NCBI GenBank assembly: GCA_933228895.1
Contig: OW121854.1
Coordinates: 59,810,609 to 59,874,608, forward strand
Direction of reading: 5' to 3'
DNA length: 64,000 nucleotides
Source of the DNA: Platycnemis pennipes
Taxonomy: Eukaryota; Arthropoda; Insecta; Odonata; Platycnemididae
The stretch's first letter is position 1. Every line of letters begins with the position of its first letter. Both the position numbers and the translations under genes were made by a program. Below, one piece after another: positions 53,507-64,000 of this stretch. The notes below the pieces were generated by a model. That model was not told the origin of the DNA. It made no database searches and saw only the letters and a list, made by a program, of their open reading frames with translations.

Positions 53507-56500
53507 CTATTATGCAAGGTTAATTTTGGTTTGCCAAGGTAGTATAAATGTATAGGCTAAATTATATAGATTTAGGTTAATATAGAACTTTTAGCTGAGA
53601 GGTACCTAGGAGGGTTACAATTAGAAATGAATGTATCATGTGAGACTGTAAATTACATGTTCTTGGAGTGAGATCATATCAACAGAATAAATAAATGAAG
53701 AAAGGAACCTTCCATACCAGAAATATAACACAAGTAATTTTCATTTATCCATCATACTTTCAGTTGTGAAAGTCATTTTTATGGTTTTTATTAAAAAAAA
53801 ATTTTCAAAAACTTTCATGGAATATTGATGTACTGATAATACTGATGTACTTATTGATGCAATGAGTGTTTTGTTTATTACCATGCAATATTTCCATGTA
53901 GTAGACGAGAATCAGTGTTTTAGGTCGGAGGAAAGTTCATTATAGATTTCTTAATGTGTGAGAGGATGGTTTATACTGAGAAATCAATGGATAAATCCAT
54001 AAGGGTACTTTTACCAAATATTTTTCTGAAACTAGGCCTAGGATATCTTTACTTTGTCAGAGCTGGCCATTTTTGAGAGACAGCCTACTTTGCATGAGTT
54101 ATTATACTGATTATTCTGCTTGTGTACAGCTTTATCATCTTAGCTTTGCAGAATTTTAGCCATTTAGCTGATTTATTTAGATACACTTTTGCACCTCAGA
54201 AAATACTTTAATGCTATAGTCTTTCTTTTATGGTCTATTCTACATTTCGGCACCATTATTTTTCTTTGAAAGTTACATGACCCTTAAGTATATGTTTATT
54301 TTTTGTCCGCCAGCAAGTATTTCTTGCTGTTTTGCATGTCAAGGCTTTCTAAGTTATTTCACTGTGGAGTGTCAGTTCAGTGTTCTAAATATTACCTGCT
54401 TATCAATTTATATTCATTTTTTAAATAGGGAATTTGTTAGAGCTGGTTTGTAGTCATTATTATTATTTTTTTGCCTCTTTTGACCATTACATTCTCTGAG
54501 GAATATAAATTTTCTCTTTTCAATATTTTATTCACACATCCTTGTGACAATCTTCTCAGTTTGATGGATACCCATCAACTTCAACAGCTACTAGGCTGTT
54601 AGTTTTCTTCCTAAATAAAACAATCTTAATAAGGTAAATATTTTTACTACAGCAAGCTCTTCATCCTCAGCACAATGCTCACCTAATACATTTTCCTCAT
54701 TCATTGATACCATTTGAATTAGAGTTTGAACCCCACCCACCAAACTTTATCCCTCTCCAGCCGTTTTATATTACCTACTCAGGCCAGCTTTATCAAGGTT
54801 AGTAATTATCACAGAGTACACTCAACAGCAGTAGTGCCTTGCATTGAATTAAATTTGATCAGTTACATACAAGTTCTGAGCTCTAACAAAAGCCATCCCT
54901 AAATTTTAATGATTTCAATAATGCCGTCCTGTTTCAGAAAATATCCATCCCACTTCAGTAAACTCATCATCAAAATGAGTCAACTATCCTAAGAGTGGTT
55001 TGCTGCAGCTCACTACTTAATTCCCTATCAGTTAACCTCTTCATATTCACATAATCTTCTCCGTAAAAATTACATGAATTTAATTCAATGTATTGGAAAA
55101 ATTGAGGGTCAGGGGAACAATATTTGTAATTTTGCCTCCAAAACATCTTATGCTCAATTCCATAGACTATTAAGAGTCAAGAGAGTTGCTAAAAGACATT
55201 GTGAGGCGTGTTGTTTATGATGGTCAAAATTCAAATTTCGAGTTTGACTGTCATGGATGGTTACAGCATGATCGGTCTCATCTCAAACCAAAGTCTATTT
55301 CATAAAGGTAATTAATTAAATGAATAAATAATATGCCAATTTGAGGATTTCAAATCTCAAGGCAAAAATATATAACTATCCCAAATTATCTCTACTTGGA
55401 TATGAAGAGTGGAGTCCAAATTACCATAAACTCAGAGTAAAATATGTGAAACGAATGAAATATGGAATAGAATCCCACTGTAATTGCTAATGCAAGCTGC
55501 ACACCTTTTCCCCTGAAACCCCCTTGAAAAAGATGTGGTGCATGGCTTGCATAAAACCTCCAGTTTTTCTGGCAAGCTGCATACCTGATTTCTTCAATTT
55601 CTTATTGTTTTACCTTTCCTAATCTATTTATAATTCCTATCATGTACTTTAATTTTTATTAAAGGTGTTTTCAGGTTATAAAGAAAATCTGTAGGCTCAA
55701 GTGCAAAAAATCAATTTTTTGATGAAAATACTCCTTTTCCTCGCGAGCCTGCCCATAAATGGGGATATGGAATGCATTAGTGCACAGCTTACATGAGTAA
55801 ATATGGTGTATGAGTTACCGTATTGAGTACCAAGTGACACTAGTTCGTGAGTCTACAGTCTTTGTCACTCTCACAATTCCTCATATTGACATGCACCCAA
55901 TAATTCTTCTAAAAAATAACATTTGATTGATGTAGGAAACAGAACATTTGAAATGCAGAACAATAATGAATTTACTACCATGAAAAACTCGAAGCATTTG
56001 AAAGTTGCTCATAAAGAGGAAATTTATCAAAATTTTCATACTGCAGCAAATTCCAACTCCAATCATTAAAATTGAAAAGCCTAGAGGAAACTTGGAAGTG
56101 ATCAATTCTGTACCAAGAATATATCAATGTGAATTATGTGTAACTTTGTAATTCCCATGATGCAGGAAAGAAAACATATGTTTAAATTTCACACTACATT
56201 CTGACCTGACCACGGTTTCGGCACCATGTCTTTTTTCTAAAATAAAAAAGTGCCTAAAACATAGTTAGAGCAAAATAGTATGGAATTTCAATTTGTTTTC
56301 TTTTTAGCAACATGGTCCTAACTATGACTTAAATCATCAAGAATGAAATTCAGGGAAATACAATGTTAATCCTCATTCTCATTGTGAAATCAGCACCCAC
56401 TAATGAGTTTAATTAGGCACTTGAGATATTATGGCTGTTACATAGATTTTGATCTTCGCAAAACCCATTCCAAGATTTGAATAATTTCAATATCCTGTTT

Positions 56501-59500
56501 CTACTATTTCTGAAATTGATAATTTCCTTCATAAGTACAACATTTCTGAATTTTTAGTGGCAGGTCGTTCGCTGAGATAATTACTCCATCTCTATATTCT
56601 CCAAGGCTGCGGTTACACTGGCAACTTATTTCTGCAAATAACTTTTGCGAGAAATTGCTGGTGTGGTTACACCAAGAAAAAATAGGCATGGAATACCAAG
56701 CTTTTAGAGCTAAATTTAAAATAGGTATCATTCCTAAATATATCACAGCCAAATCAAAGCGACTACAATTTCCTCAAAAGAAATTAAGTTATAGTTTTCT
56801 AATGCAACCTCTTAACTCACTAAAATCAGCTTTAAATTAAATTGCTCAACCTATACAGCAAAACTGATGAGAAGAGAGGAGACCTCGTCAATTCCCATGC
56901 TTATTAATACAATGCAACAAAACAAAAAGAAAAGAGTAAACAGAAGAAGTGTACATACTTATTTCACAGTCTGACATAATGACTCTTATCATGTGTATGC
57001 TAAAAGGGAGATTAAGGGATGCTGGGATTTACTAAAATCGTCAGCACATTTGCCAGAGAAAAGTATACACAATATTTGTCGCATGTGAAGTCGGCATCCA
57101 ATGGTTTCACCTATACCTGTCAATTCCCTTTCCATGAAATGAACAAACTAGAGCACATAAAATGACATGACATGAAATTCTCATCTAAGGTACTCCACAA
57201 TCTGTAAATATATAAATGCATTGTTCAATTATTGTATGTACCATTCCTTCACTATCATATAATAGGACTGTATTACGATAATTAGGCATATAGAATAAGA
57301 TCACTCACCATAAATAAATAGCATAAAGCAGATAATTTACCACAAGCAAGACCATCTGGTATAGGCCACAAAGCATCAGGCCCATATTTGACTCGCTAAC
57401 CATGTATTTACTTGTCCGGAGTGTAAAGCCCATTTATAACGACACTTGATCCAGGCAAGGTCGAGGGTACTCTCTAGTATGCTAGCATACTCCCTGAGCT
57501 ACTTGATGTGGTACTAGTTCACTACTAGCTCCCAGTGGCCATCTACCAATCACGTCACATTATAGACGCTGTGCGATCTTCCCTTTTTTTAAATTAGTAT
57601 TGAATCATATGGAATAACCACTTCATAGCAAGCACAAGGTCGATGATCATGTGAAACCTACCAGGACGGTTCCAATCATGCTCGATTCCATCCTCAATAT
57701 CAAGTAGCGGCTAGCACACTAGGCCTCGTGCTGGATCAAGTACCTATCACGTGAAATGGGCTTAAGCGATAGAGTAGAGTATAAAGTAGTATCTGAAGCT
57801 TATTATGCACACCAAAGAAGACAACTTGAAGTATCATTTGATCTTATTATGTTTTGATCCAGCCATTAATGAAAAATACTGATTTCATTCCACAATGGCA
57901 ACATAAAAATTGCAGAATACACTAAGGCTATTTAAAATTGCCCATTTGACTTGGTTCTGACCAGAACATGCTTGGATTTTACATTCTTATGCTCCTTAAC
58001 ATAAGCTTTGAATATGTAATTTGTAATACTTACTATCATATGAACCCCCACAGAAGCACTAAAAATCTGAAATACTTCAAGTGACCCTGTACCTACTAAG
58101 CTGCACCAGCTACAAGGATCTGGTGATTTCCTGGCATATGAGTTGAGCGTAGAGTTCTTGTTTCTCCACCCAGGAGTCTATTTCTACCAATGTTTAGAGG
58201 GATGAGTTATACCTTGAAACACAGTTGATCCCATGACCCAGGGAGAGCCCCTAGAATTCTACATTGATGTACCACTTAATTACTTATTTAGAACAACCTT
58301 TAGACTGCTGTCAAACAAATCCTCTGGTAGTTAGTACAGATGAAACTGAACTTTCCCAATAACTCCTAATTACATCCAGATAACCTCTGATCAGGGCCAA
58401 CCAGAGACATTTAGGGGCCTGGGGCATTATCTTCCTCCCAAAGAGAAAGCTGGTAATTATTTCAACAACTATTGACCAGGGCCCTCATGCGCATTTGAGG
58501 GTGCTCTACGGCTTTTACAGAAAAAATATTGTTTTAGCTGTCATTCAGCAGTCACCAGTAAATTGAGTTGTCAGTCGTGAAAATCCCAAAACTTTACTAA
58601 CTGCTAATAGTATTTTTTTGCTATAAGTAGTGACAATTCTTTCCTTTTCTTTTTGGGAGCCCTTCAGGGCACTCTAATATTGGGGGCCTTGGGCAAAGTG
58701 CCCCAGTTCAGGTAAACAATCAACACAAGTAGAATATACTGTCACGTTGATCTCTATAGATATATTTTCTGAAGTAAACAGTGGTGACTAAAGCAGATGA
58801 GAGTATAATGCAATTTATAAGTGAAATTTTGAGTATTATTGATTTCTTTATTCCACATAAGTTAAACACTTCTATACTTCTTCTAGAATTTAAAAATTAA
58901 ACAACCAATATGAAGTCTAATTTACCTTGATGCCACTGTACATTACACAAAGCCAATTACAGATGATACTCTCAAGATACATATTGAAATGTCTCGCTTC
59001 CATTTAGTAATTACACTTAATAGATGGATCATTCAAGAGAGAGTGTCATAGTCCCATTTCTTGTGTATGCCTGGCACAAAGCTATCTTGGTACTCAAAAA
59101 TAAAATTATGACCAAACTACCCATCATCTTGAGGGCAACTTAGCGATGAATAATTGACATCTTATTCATCACACTTAAATCTTACTTGCTTCACCAATGA
59201 ACGATTGAAAAAACACTAAACACAAGTCAAACTTCTTACGAGGTTTAAAATTCAGGTTATAGCCACAGTATCCAAAATCCACCACATAAACCAGCAAATG
59301 ACAATGGAGGGTATAAAGAATTAATGGTTGAGAAAATTTAATACTTCATAGAAGTATGTATTACATAATTGAAAGAACTGAAATAGATTTTGCTTCAGGC
59401 CAAGCTTCATAAAATTAAAGGTGACAGGAAAGTGCATAAATGTGCACCACCGGACATAAATGATTTTCTTATGCTTCACTACAAGCATTACTGAACTCGA

Positions 59501-60005
59501 ATTCAAACCACATGCAAAACGAAGTATCAATTCACAAATGGACAAAATAACACAAATGAAATAAAAATTCAATTCTGAATGAATTGGCTGCTGCGTCGAT
59601 ATGGATTTTAAGTATAAAAATGCATCAAGTTACATTACAAACAATTATGCATTCATTAATTTCACCAACACACATTTCTGTTTCCACATCATATAGAAAG
59701 ATCCAACTTGTCTTCACTCAGTGGAATGTCCAAACCTTCAGTACATGAGAACAATTGAATTACCCTGATGATTAAAACAAGACACACAACTTGATACACC
59801 ATTCCATTAAACTGTAACTTACTTTCCAATATAAGTTATAAATGAACGACTTAATTAGCTTCAGAACAGTGCTAGGCTTTTGAATTGAGAAGACAGACTG
59901 AAAGTAAAGTTTCAGCTGCTTACTTTAATAATATATTCTCCAAGGAAATATGAAAAGTGTGTCCACCACATAATTAACAGCAAAAACATTAATACTTTTG
60001 ACTTT
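53507..60005. other. Largely unique AT-rich DNA downstream of the PCNP-like gene
   Basis: This long stretch has few recognisable repeats compared with the rest of the window. The part nearest the gene should hold its 3' UTR: an AATAAA on the minus strand lies at 58847-58852, about 1.15 kb past the stop codon. Near 56,605-56,690 a short imperfect inverted pair (GCGGTTACACTGGCAA and TGGTGTGGTTACACC) may be a small MITE remnant. No exon is supported. Confidence 0.45.
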
Positions 60006-60701
60006 TCAGTTATTCGAATTCCCATGCTGTTCAGCAGTTCGATTCAAAGTCTTTTCGAACATTTTTTTGGTGTCACAAAATCCTTTTTTGGTTTTACCGA
60101 ACGAGTTGGGGCCAGTAGAAGTAGGCGTATCTCGGCCGATATTCCTCATCCTCATACGCGCTTCCGGAGGCATTTCCTCGGGTTCGTCGTCATCATCCTG
60201 ACAAAATGCTGCAGCAACAGATGTTGACTTTGGCTTTGATGAGACTTTAGGGGGAGACGGATTCTGAGCATTCAGTTTGATCTGAATGCCTTTTTTGACG
60301 GTGCCCACCGGTGCGATGGGCGCTGACAATTTAATTGCCTTCCGTTCAGGTTCTGCATCCTTTTGTACTTTCCTAGATTGTTCCGATTCAGTCGAATCTT
60401 CAGATCTCCGCTTATCTGGAAAACGCCAGGCAAACGCAAAATAATATTCGTTAAAGATAGAGGATTCTGCATTTAGCGCTTATGAATCCCCCAAGAATTT
60501 TCTGAAGCCCGATTATATGAGGTGATAAAAGGTAGTGTATCAAACTCAAGTTCCATCTTACATACTTTCCATTTGAACATTTTAAATTCATAATGACGAA
60601 AAAAGTTACAATACCAAGGATTATGCTCCATGAAGGTTGACGACAATAATGATAATAGACACAACGAAATACTCACTCTGCCTCACTTCTGCAGTTGCCA
60701 T
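60006..60701 (-). CDS. PCNP: PCNP-like PEST-containing nuclear protein, two coding exons
   Basis: Exon 1 (60701-60677) starts at the ATG for MATAEVRQ and ends at a GTGAGT donor. Exon 2 (60415-60006) follows a pyrimidine-bearing TTTTCCAG acceptor and ends at TGA (60008-60006). The junction codon AAT keeps the frame, giving 144 residues (the human protein has about 178). The N-terminus has a basic KRR patch and Ser/Glu-rich tract. The C-terminal half carries the family signature: SVAAAF, acidic DDDDEPEE, EPEEMPPEARMRMRNIGR, DTPTS.GPNSF and a Lys-rich tail. In vertebrates PCNP is a small nuclear PEST protein that is ubiquitinated by UHRF2. The start is chosen because it immediately precedes a perfect donor. 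No membrane segment. It lies head-to-head with the PAQR3-like gene. Confidence 0.93.
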
Positions 60702-61271
60702 TTTAAGAATAAAAGTATACTCCGCGATCTTATATTAAGTATATTAAACGAATATACTATTGTGATCTCATGGCAATTACACCAAGTATTTCAACCAAAA
60801 CACAACTAAAAGACACAGATGAGAACAAATGACTACGGTATGTTTCCTTTTTTCTCCGCTACCAACCGCCACTGGTGGCGCTAGCATACAAGCGTATTGA
60901 ACTGGATTTGGAACAGAAGACGGAGGGCTTGCACGAAATCCGTAGCAGACGACTGCAGAGAATTTTTTATAGCAGGATGGTGGTAGTGAGGTCTGGCGTA
61001 GGTGCAGTCAAGGTTTTAGGCGCACAAAATGCGATTTTTCATTAGAACTGGATAGCTTATTTTCTTAAGAAAATTACATGGCTTAAAGAGAACTGATTAT
61101 GTACCCATGATGGAAGAATGTTTAGTTTGGATAAAAGCGAAAATCTGCGCCTCCGGTTCTATAGGGTATTCTGTCTTGTTAGCTCGTTATCTAGTATTAT
61201 TCTGTGCTGCATATCTGATCATTGATTAATATTTAATCATCTATATGACGGAATTTCAAATTATTTTTCAG
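60702..61271. promoter_or_regulatory. Candidate bidirectional promoter between PCNP and PAQR3-like genes
   Basis: About 0.57 kb separates the PCNP start codon from the first recognised PAQR3 coding exon. The centre (60,855-60,900) is locally GC-rich with CCGCTACCAACCGCC and GGTGGCGCTAGC. No TATA box at a standard position is clear on either side. An upstream, possibly non-coding or short coding, PAQR3 exon must begin somewhere here and is not resolved; candidate ATGs are at about 61,109 and 61,245. Confidence 0.5.
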
Positions 61272-62040
61272 GGTGAGAGCGGACCCGAGAAAGAAGCAAA
61301 CAACCTATTGGATCCCAGCAAAACTCGAGATGAAAAAGTTAACCCAGAGAATACATTTCCAGTCCTTCTCACCTATAATGATGCTCCAAGCTACCTGAAA
61401 TTTAATCCTTACATAAGGACAGGTTACAGAGGGTGTCTTAGCACAAAGATGTGTTTGGAAAGGTGAGTAGCATACCTACATCGCCATCAAAAGCTATTAA
61501 AATTGAGCGAGGATAAAAACTAATGACTGTTCTTCTTTTCAGTATATTTTGGTGGACAAACGAGACTATAAATATCTGGAGCCATATATTTGGCTGGATG
61601 CTTTTTCTTGGGCTTTCATTTTATGACTTAGTGCTACTGAATATCCATGCTCCAGTCTTAGATAAGCTCATTGTAGGACTTCTACTTGCCTGCTTTCAGG
61701 TAAGTTGATTGGAACTAATTGTTTATCATGAATTACTGTGAAATTAGAAATCCCATACGTCACACTTTCTCCTTTTCTACTGTGATTAATATTTTATATG
61801 TGACTGTTTTTAATGAAGTCATTTAGCACATAATGATAATTTACGCACATGGGCTTCGTTTTATTTTAATATGCTTTTTCTTTTTAGGCATGCATGATCT
61901 TGTCTTCCTTGTATCATACGTTTTCATGTCGCTCTGAGAAGGACTACTTATGCTTCCTGTCGTTTGATCTTTTTGGCATTGCTCTTAGCCTCCTTGCAAT
62001 TTACATGTCCGGAGTGTATTATGCCTTTTGGTGCTATCCA
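61272..62040 (+). CDS. PAQR3: PAQR3-like progestin/adipoQ receptor family protein, partial (three exons)
   Basis: Exons 61272-61462, 61543-61699 and 61888-62040 are bounded by TTTTTCAG/GTGAGT, TTTTCAG/GTAAGT and TTTTTAG/GTAAGT, and splice in frame to 167 codons (191+157+153 nt). Encoded in order: a hydrophilic N-terminal tail, the YLKFNPYI.TGYR motif before the first membrane segment, NETINIWSH (PAQR motif A), hydrophobic segments, SSLYHTFSCRSEKD and FDLFGIAL (motif B, with family zinc-site Ser/His/Asp positions), and GVYYAFW. The C-terminal half with the paired zinc-binding histidines is beyond the window. Vertebrate PAQR3 (RKTG) is a Golgi membrane protein that restrains Raf signalling; that role here is inferred from similarity. 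The true start is unresolved: ATG 61245 is in frame but lies in the acceptor tract. Confidence 0.88.
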
Positions 62041-62389
62041 GTAAGTAATTGATGTTTCATTTACCAAAGTACTATTTAATTTTGATTTCCATGCAGTATT
62101 TAATATTTGACAATAGGAGTATTACATACTTAGTGATCATGATGCACTATGAATTTTGGGGTTTACTCAAGGTTGCTTGATGTTATTGAAATTTATTTTG
62201 TGATTCCTTGTGTGAGGATTCTAAGATAAAACAAGAATTTCTCAGGGCTATCCTGGAATTAACTGAAATACAGGTCATTGAGTGAACTGCAGTCTATAGT
62301 TGACAGTTTATAGTAGGTATTCGTTTTTTGGGGGAGGCAGCCAACAAATGAAGTCATATGCCCTGTTTAGGAATAGATTTTTCAAGGAG

Positions 62390-62475
62390 TGGGGGGAGGG
62401 AGGAGAGAAACCTGGCATCAGCATCAGCCTGCTCTTTGCCAAAGGCACCAAGAGGACCATGGTTGAACGCCTCAT
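62390..62475 (-). mobile_element. SINE-1 fragment in the PAQR3-like intron
   Basis: GAGAGAAACCTGGCATCAGC, GCCTGCTCTTTGCCAAAGGC and ACCAAGAGGACCATGGTTGA correspond to the 3' half of SINE-1 in reverse. Confidence 0.75.
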
Positions 62476-62514
62476 CCCAAGTAGTCTTAACAATATTGGG
62501 GATTCATTCCCATA

Positions 62515-63050
62515 TAGCAGAGAGAATGGAGAAGAACAAGCCGATGTTCATTGCATTTGTGGATTTAGAGAAGGCTTTTGACAACGTGGATTAGGATTCA
62601 ATGCTTGGAATTGTGAAGGGATTTGGAGTGTCCTACGATGACTGAAGAATTATCCACAGTGTGTATAAAAATCAAGTAGCTGTGATTAAATCTGGACCCA
62701 GCTGTGAAGAGGCAAGAATAAGGAAAGGAGTGAGATAAGGCTGTGCACTGTCTCCCGTAATTTTTAATATTTACATTGAGAGAGCCATCGATGAAAAGAG
62801 AAGTCTTCTGGAGTGAACATCCGCTGAGAAAAAATGAGCATGCTGCGATTCGCTGATGACATAGCCACTCCTAGCAGAGACAGAGAGGGATCTGAGCAAG
62901 AGTTTAGTAACCATGGAAAGGACAATGGTTGGATATCAGCTGAAGATAAGAAAAAGACTAAGGTATTGGTGTACAGCAAGAAAGAAGAGGCCAAAACCAA
63001 AGTCAAACTAGGAAAAAAAACTGGAAGAGGTGAAAGAGTTCTTAATTAAG
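62515..63050 (+). pseudogene. RTE-like reverse-transcriptase fragment in the PAQR3-like intron
   Basis: Translation shows polymerase motif A (MFIAFVDLEKAFDNVD), motif B region with a stop in place of Gln (KGVR-stop-GCALSPVIFNIYIE), and motif C (MLRFADDIA). Frameshifts and stops separate these, so it is a dead piece of the same broad RTE-like group as the fragments at 39.6-40.9 kb. It covers a polymerase region missing from the other copies. Confidence 0.85.
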
Positions 63051-63061
63051 AAGTTAAGGGT

Positions 63062-63190
63062 TAACCCTTTCGCTACGAACGCCGTTTATAAACGCCGCTG
63101 ATTTTTCACTCCTGTGAACGAAGGCCGTCTATAAACGCCGCAGATTTTTCTACGCAAGAGAACGAAGGGCGTCTTAAAACGTCGCTAGGG
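63062..63190. repeat. Tandem CGCCGTTTATAAACGCCGC-type repeats, possible piggyBac-like end
   Basis: A TTAACCCTTTCGC start is followed by about three imperfect units of 39-44 bp, each carrying GAACG..G.CGTYTATAAACGCCGC and ATTTTTC. TTAA followed by CCC is typical of piggyBac-group termini, and internal repeats of this kind occur near such ends. No opposite end was found in the window. Confidence 0.5.
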
Positions 63191-64000
63191 CCAGGGAGGC
63201 AGAAAAGGTCCAAGGTGTCATAAAGGACCCTTCCTCGCGGCTCTGAAGACCCTTCCTCGGCTTAGAGGCGGGGATTATCTCGACCCTTCTTTGCAGCGCG
63301 AGCCTCACACTCGGCAGTTGTTCGCGGTCACTTGTTTGTTTATGCAGTGGGAAAACCAAAATAATATTTGTTTCTAAATCGCATTATTGAGTTCCTGAAG
63401 TTAATTCCTTATGTTTTTTTGAATCTCTAGAAATTTTAAACGGAACTCTAATGTTATTATTAACAGAGTTCACCTGTCAATGAGATTCAAACCGATTTGG
63501 GAGAAATTTTCATTGCAGTGAGGAGCTAAGACGTATGTTTTTTTATGATTTGACGATAAGGTAGTACCGATATTTTTCTCTCCGTTTTACTTGTTTATGA
63601 ACATATATTGGAAAACAACTGCAATGGTAATACCACGCAACATACCGCGAAATCTATTATACCTACATTATAGGTTGAAAATCCCGCAGAGGTTGTGGTT
63701 TATGCTAATTCATTAGCAGTCTATAAACTTTACTTTCTTGTAACTGAATCTTTTTGGTGTAACTGCCATTCAGCTTTAAAAAGTATCTTTCAAGCTGAAA
63801 AGCATTCAAATTTGTTCTGTGTAATGTGGCTAAGAGTGATCATTATGTTGTAATCATTTATGTTAAAACTAGAAGAAAACCGCATGCGTGCGTGATGGAA
63901 TATTGGGAGGTACAATAAATAACTACTAGGCAGAAAAATCTATCTCGCGCTACCATTGCGAATATATTTACATAAAAATGTTTCCTGATGAAGGTATAGC
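63191..64000. other. Intron of the PAQR3-like gene, nothing else recognised
   Basis: AT-rich DNA without a further PAQR exon. A lone CCTGATGAAGG occurs 17 bases before the window edge and cannot be evaluated. Confidence 0.45.

Noticed and set aside
61245..61271. ATG at 61245 as the PAQR3-like translation start
   Set aside because: It is in frame, but the interval is a pyrimidine-rich TTATTTTTCAG acceptor. An upstream exon is more likely, although unspliced use cannot be excluded.

Overview
The window is animal nuclear DNA, most likely from an arthropod and perhaps an insect. There is no prokaryotic gene organisation. Long non-coding stretches, GT-AG introns, tRNA-derived SINEs, non-LTR retrotransposon debris, hAT transposons and foldback repeats dominate. 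The species cannot be named from the sequence alone.

Coding content is sparse and sits mainly at the right end. At 60.0-60.7 kb a two-exon gene on the minus strand encodes a PCNP-like PEST-containing nuclear protein. Head-to-head with it, from 61.27 kb on the plus strand, are three coding exons of a PAQR3-like seven-membrane-segment protein whose 3' exons lie outside the window. About 0.5 kb separates the two genes and probably holds a shared bidirectional promoter. Near 28.4-30.05 kb a GC-rich, CpG-rich block precedes a short acidic, glycine-rich open frame that may be the first coding exon of an unidentified gene. Other CpG-rich patches (3.3, 6.5, 15.1, 22.5, 36.2 and 52.2 kb) could be promoters, but I cannot tie genes to them.

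Much of the rest is mobile DNA. I separate four tRNA-related SINE types: SINE-1, many copies, one intact at 45.7 kb; SINE-2, at 7.4, 8.3, 12.3, 13.4, 48.0 and 50.0 kb; SINE-3, short and bracketed by an inverted repeat, at 11.5 and 13.2 kb; and SINE-4, one intact copy at 42.2 kb with a 10-bp target duplication. There are two non-LTR retrotransposon groups. One is CR1/L2-like with an ATGTAG-repeat tail, including two near-identical copies 5 kb apart. The other is RTE-like and consists only of broken fragments. Three hAT-type elements have perfect 8-bp target duplications (13561-14791, 18042-18609, 36903-37189), and two MITEs at 48.3 and 51.1 kb form a family.

The most notable signal is a set of foldback elements (about 18.0-18.8, 31.6-31.8, 35.0 and 52.9 kb) whose arms carry a hammerhead-ribozyme-like core (CTGATGA, a short hairpin, then GAAAC). 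The 31.7 kb copy keeps the complete core on the plus strand; the others are decayed. Such ribozymes are known from Penelope-like retroelement termini. Two places show stacked insertions: a hAT inside the 18 kb foldback, and a hAT inside a CR1-like 3' end inside a SINE-2 at 13.4-14.9 kb. Element names and repeat grouping rest on reading by eye, with no database search.
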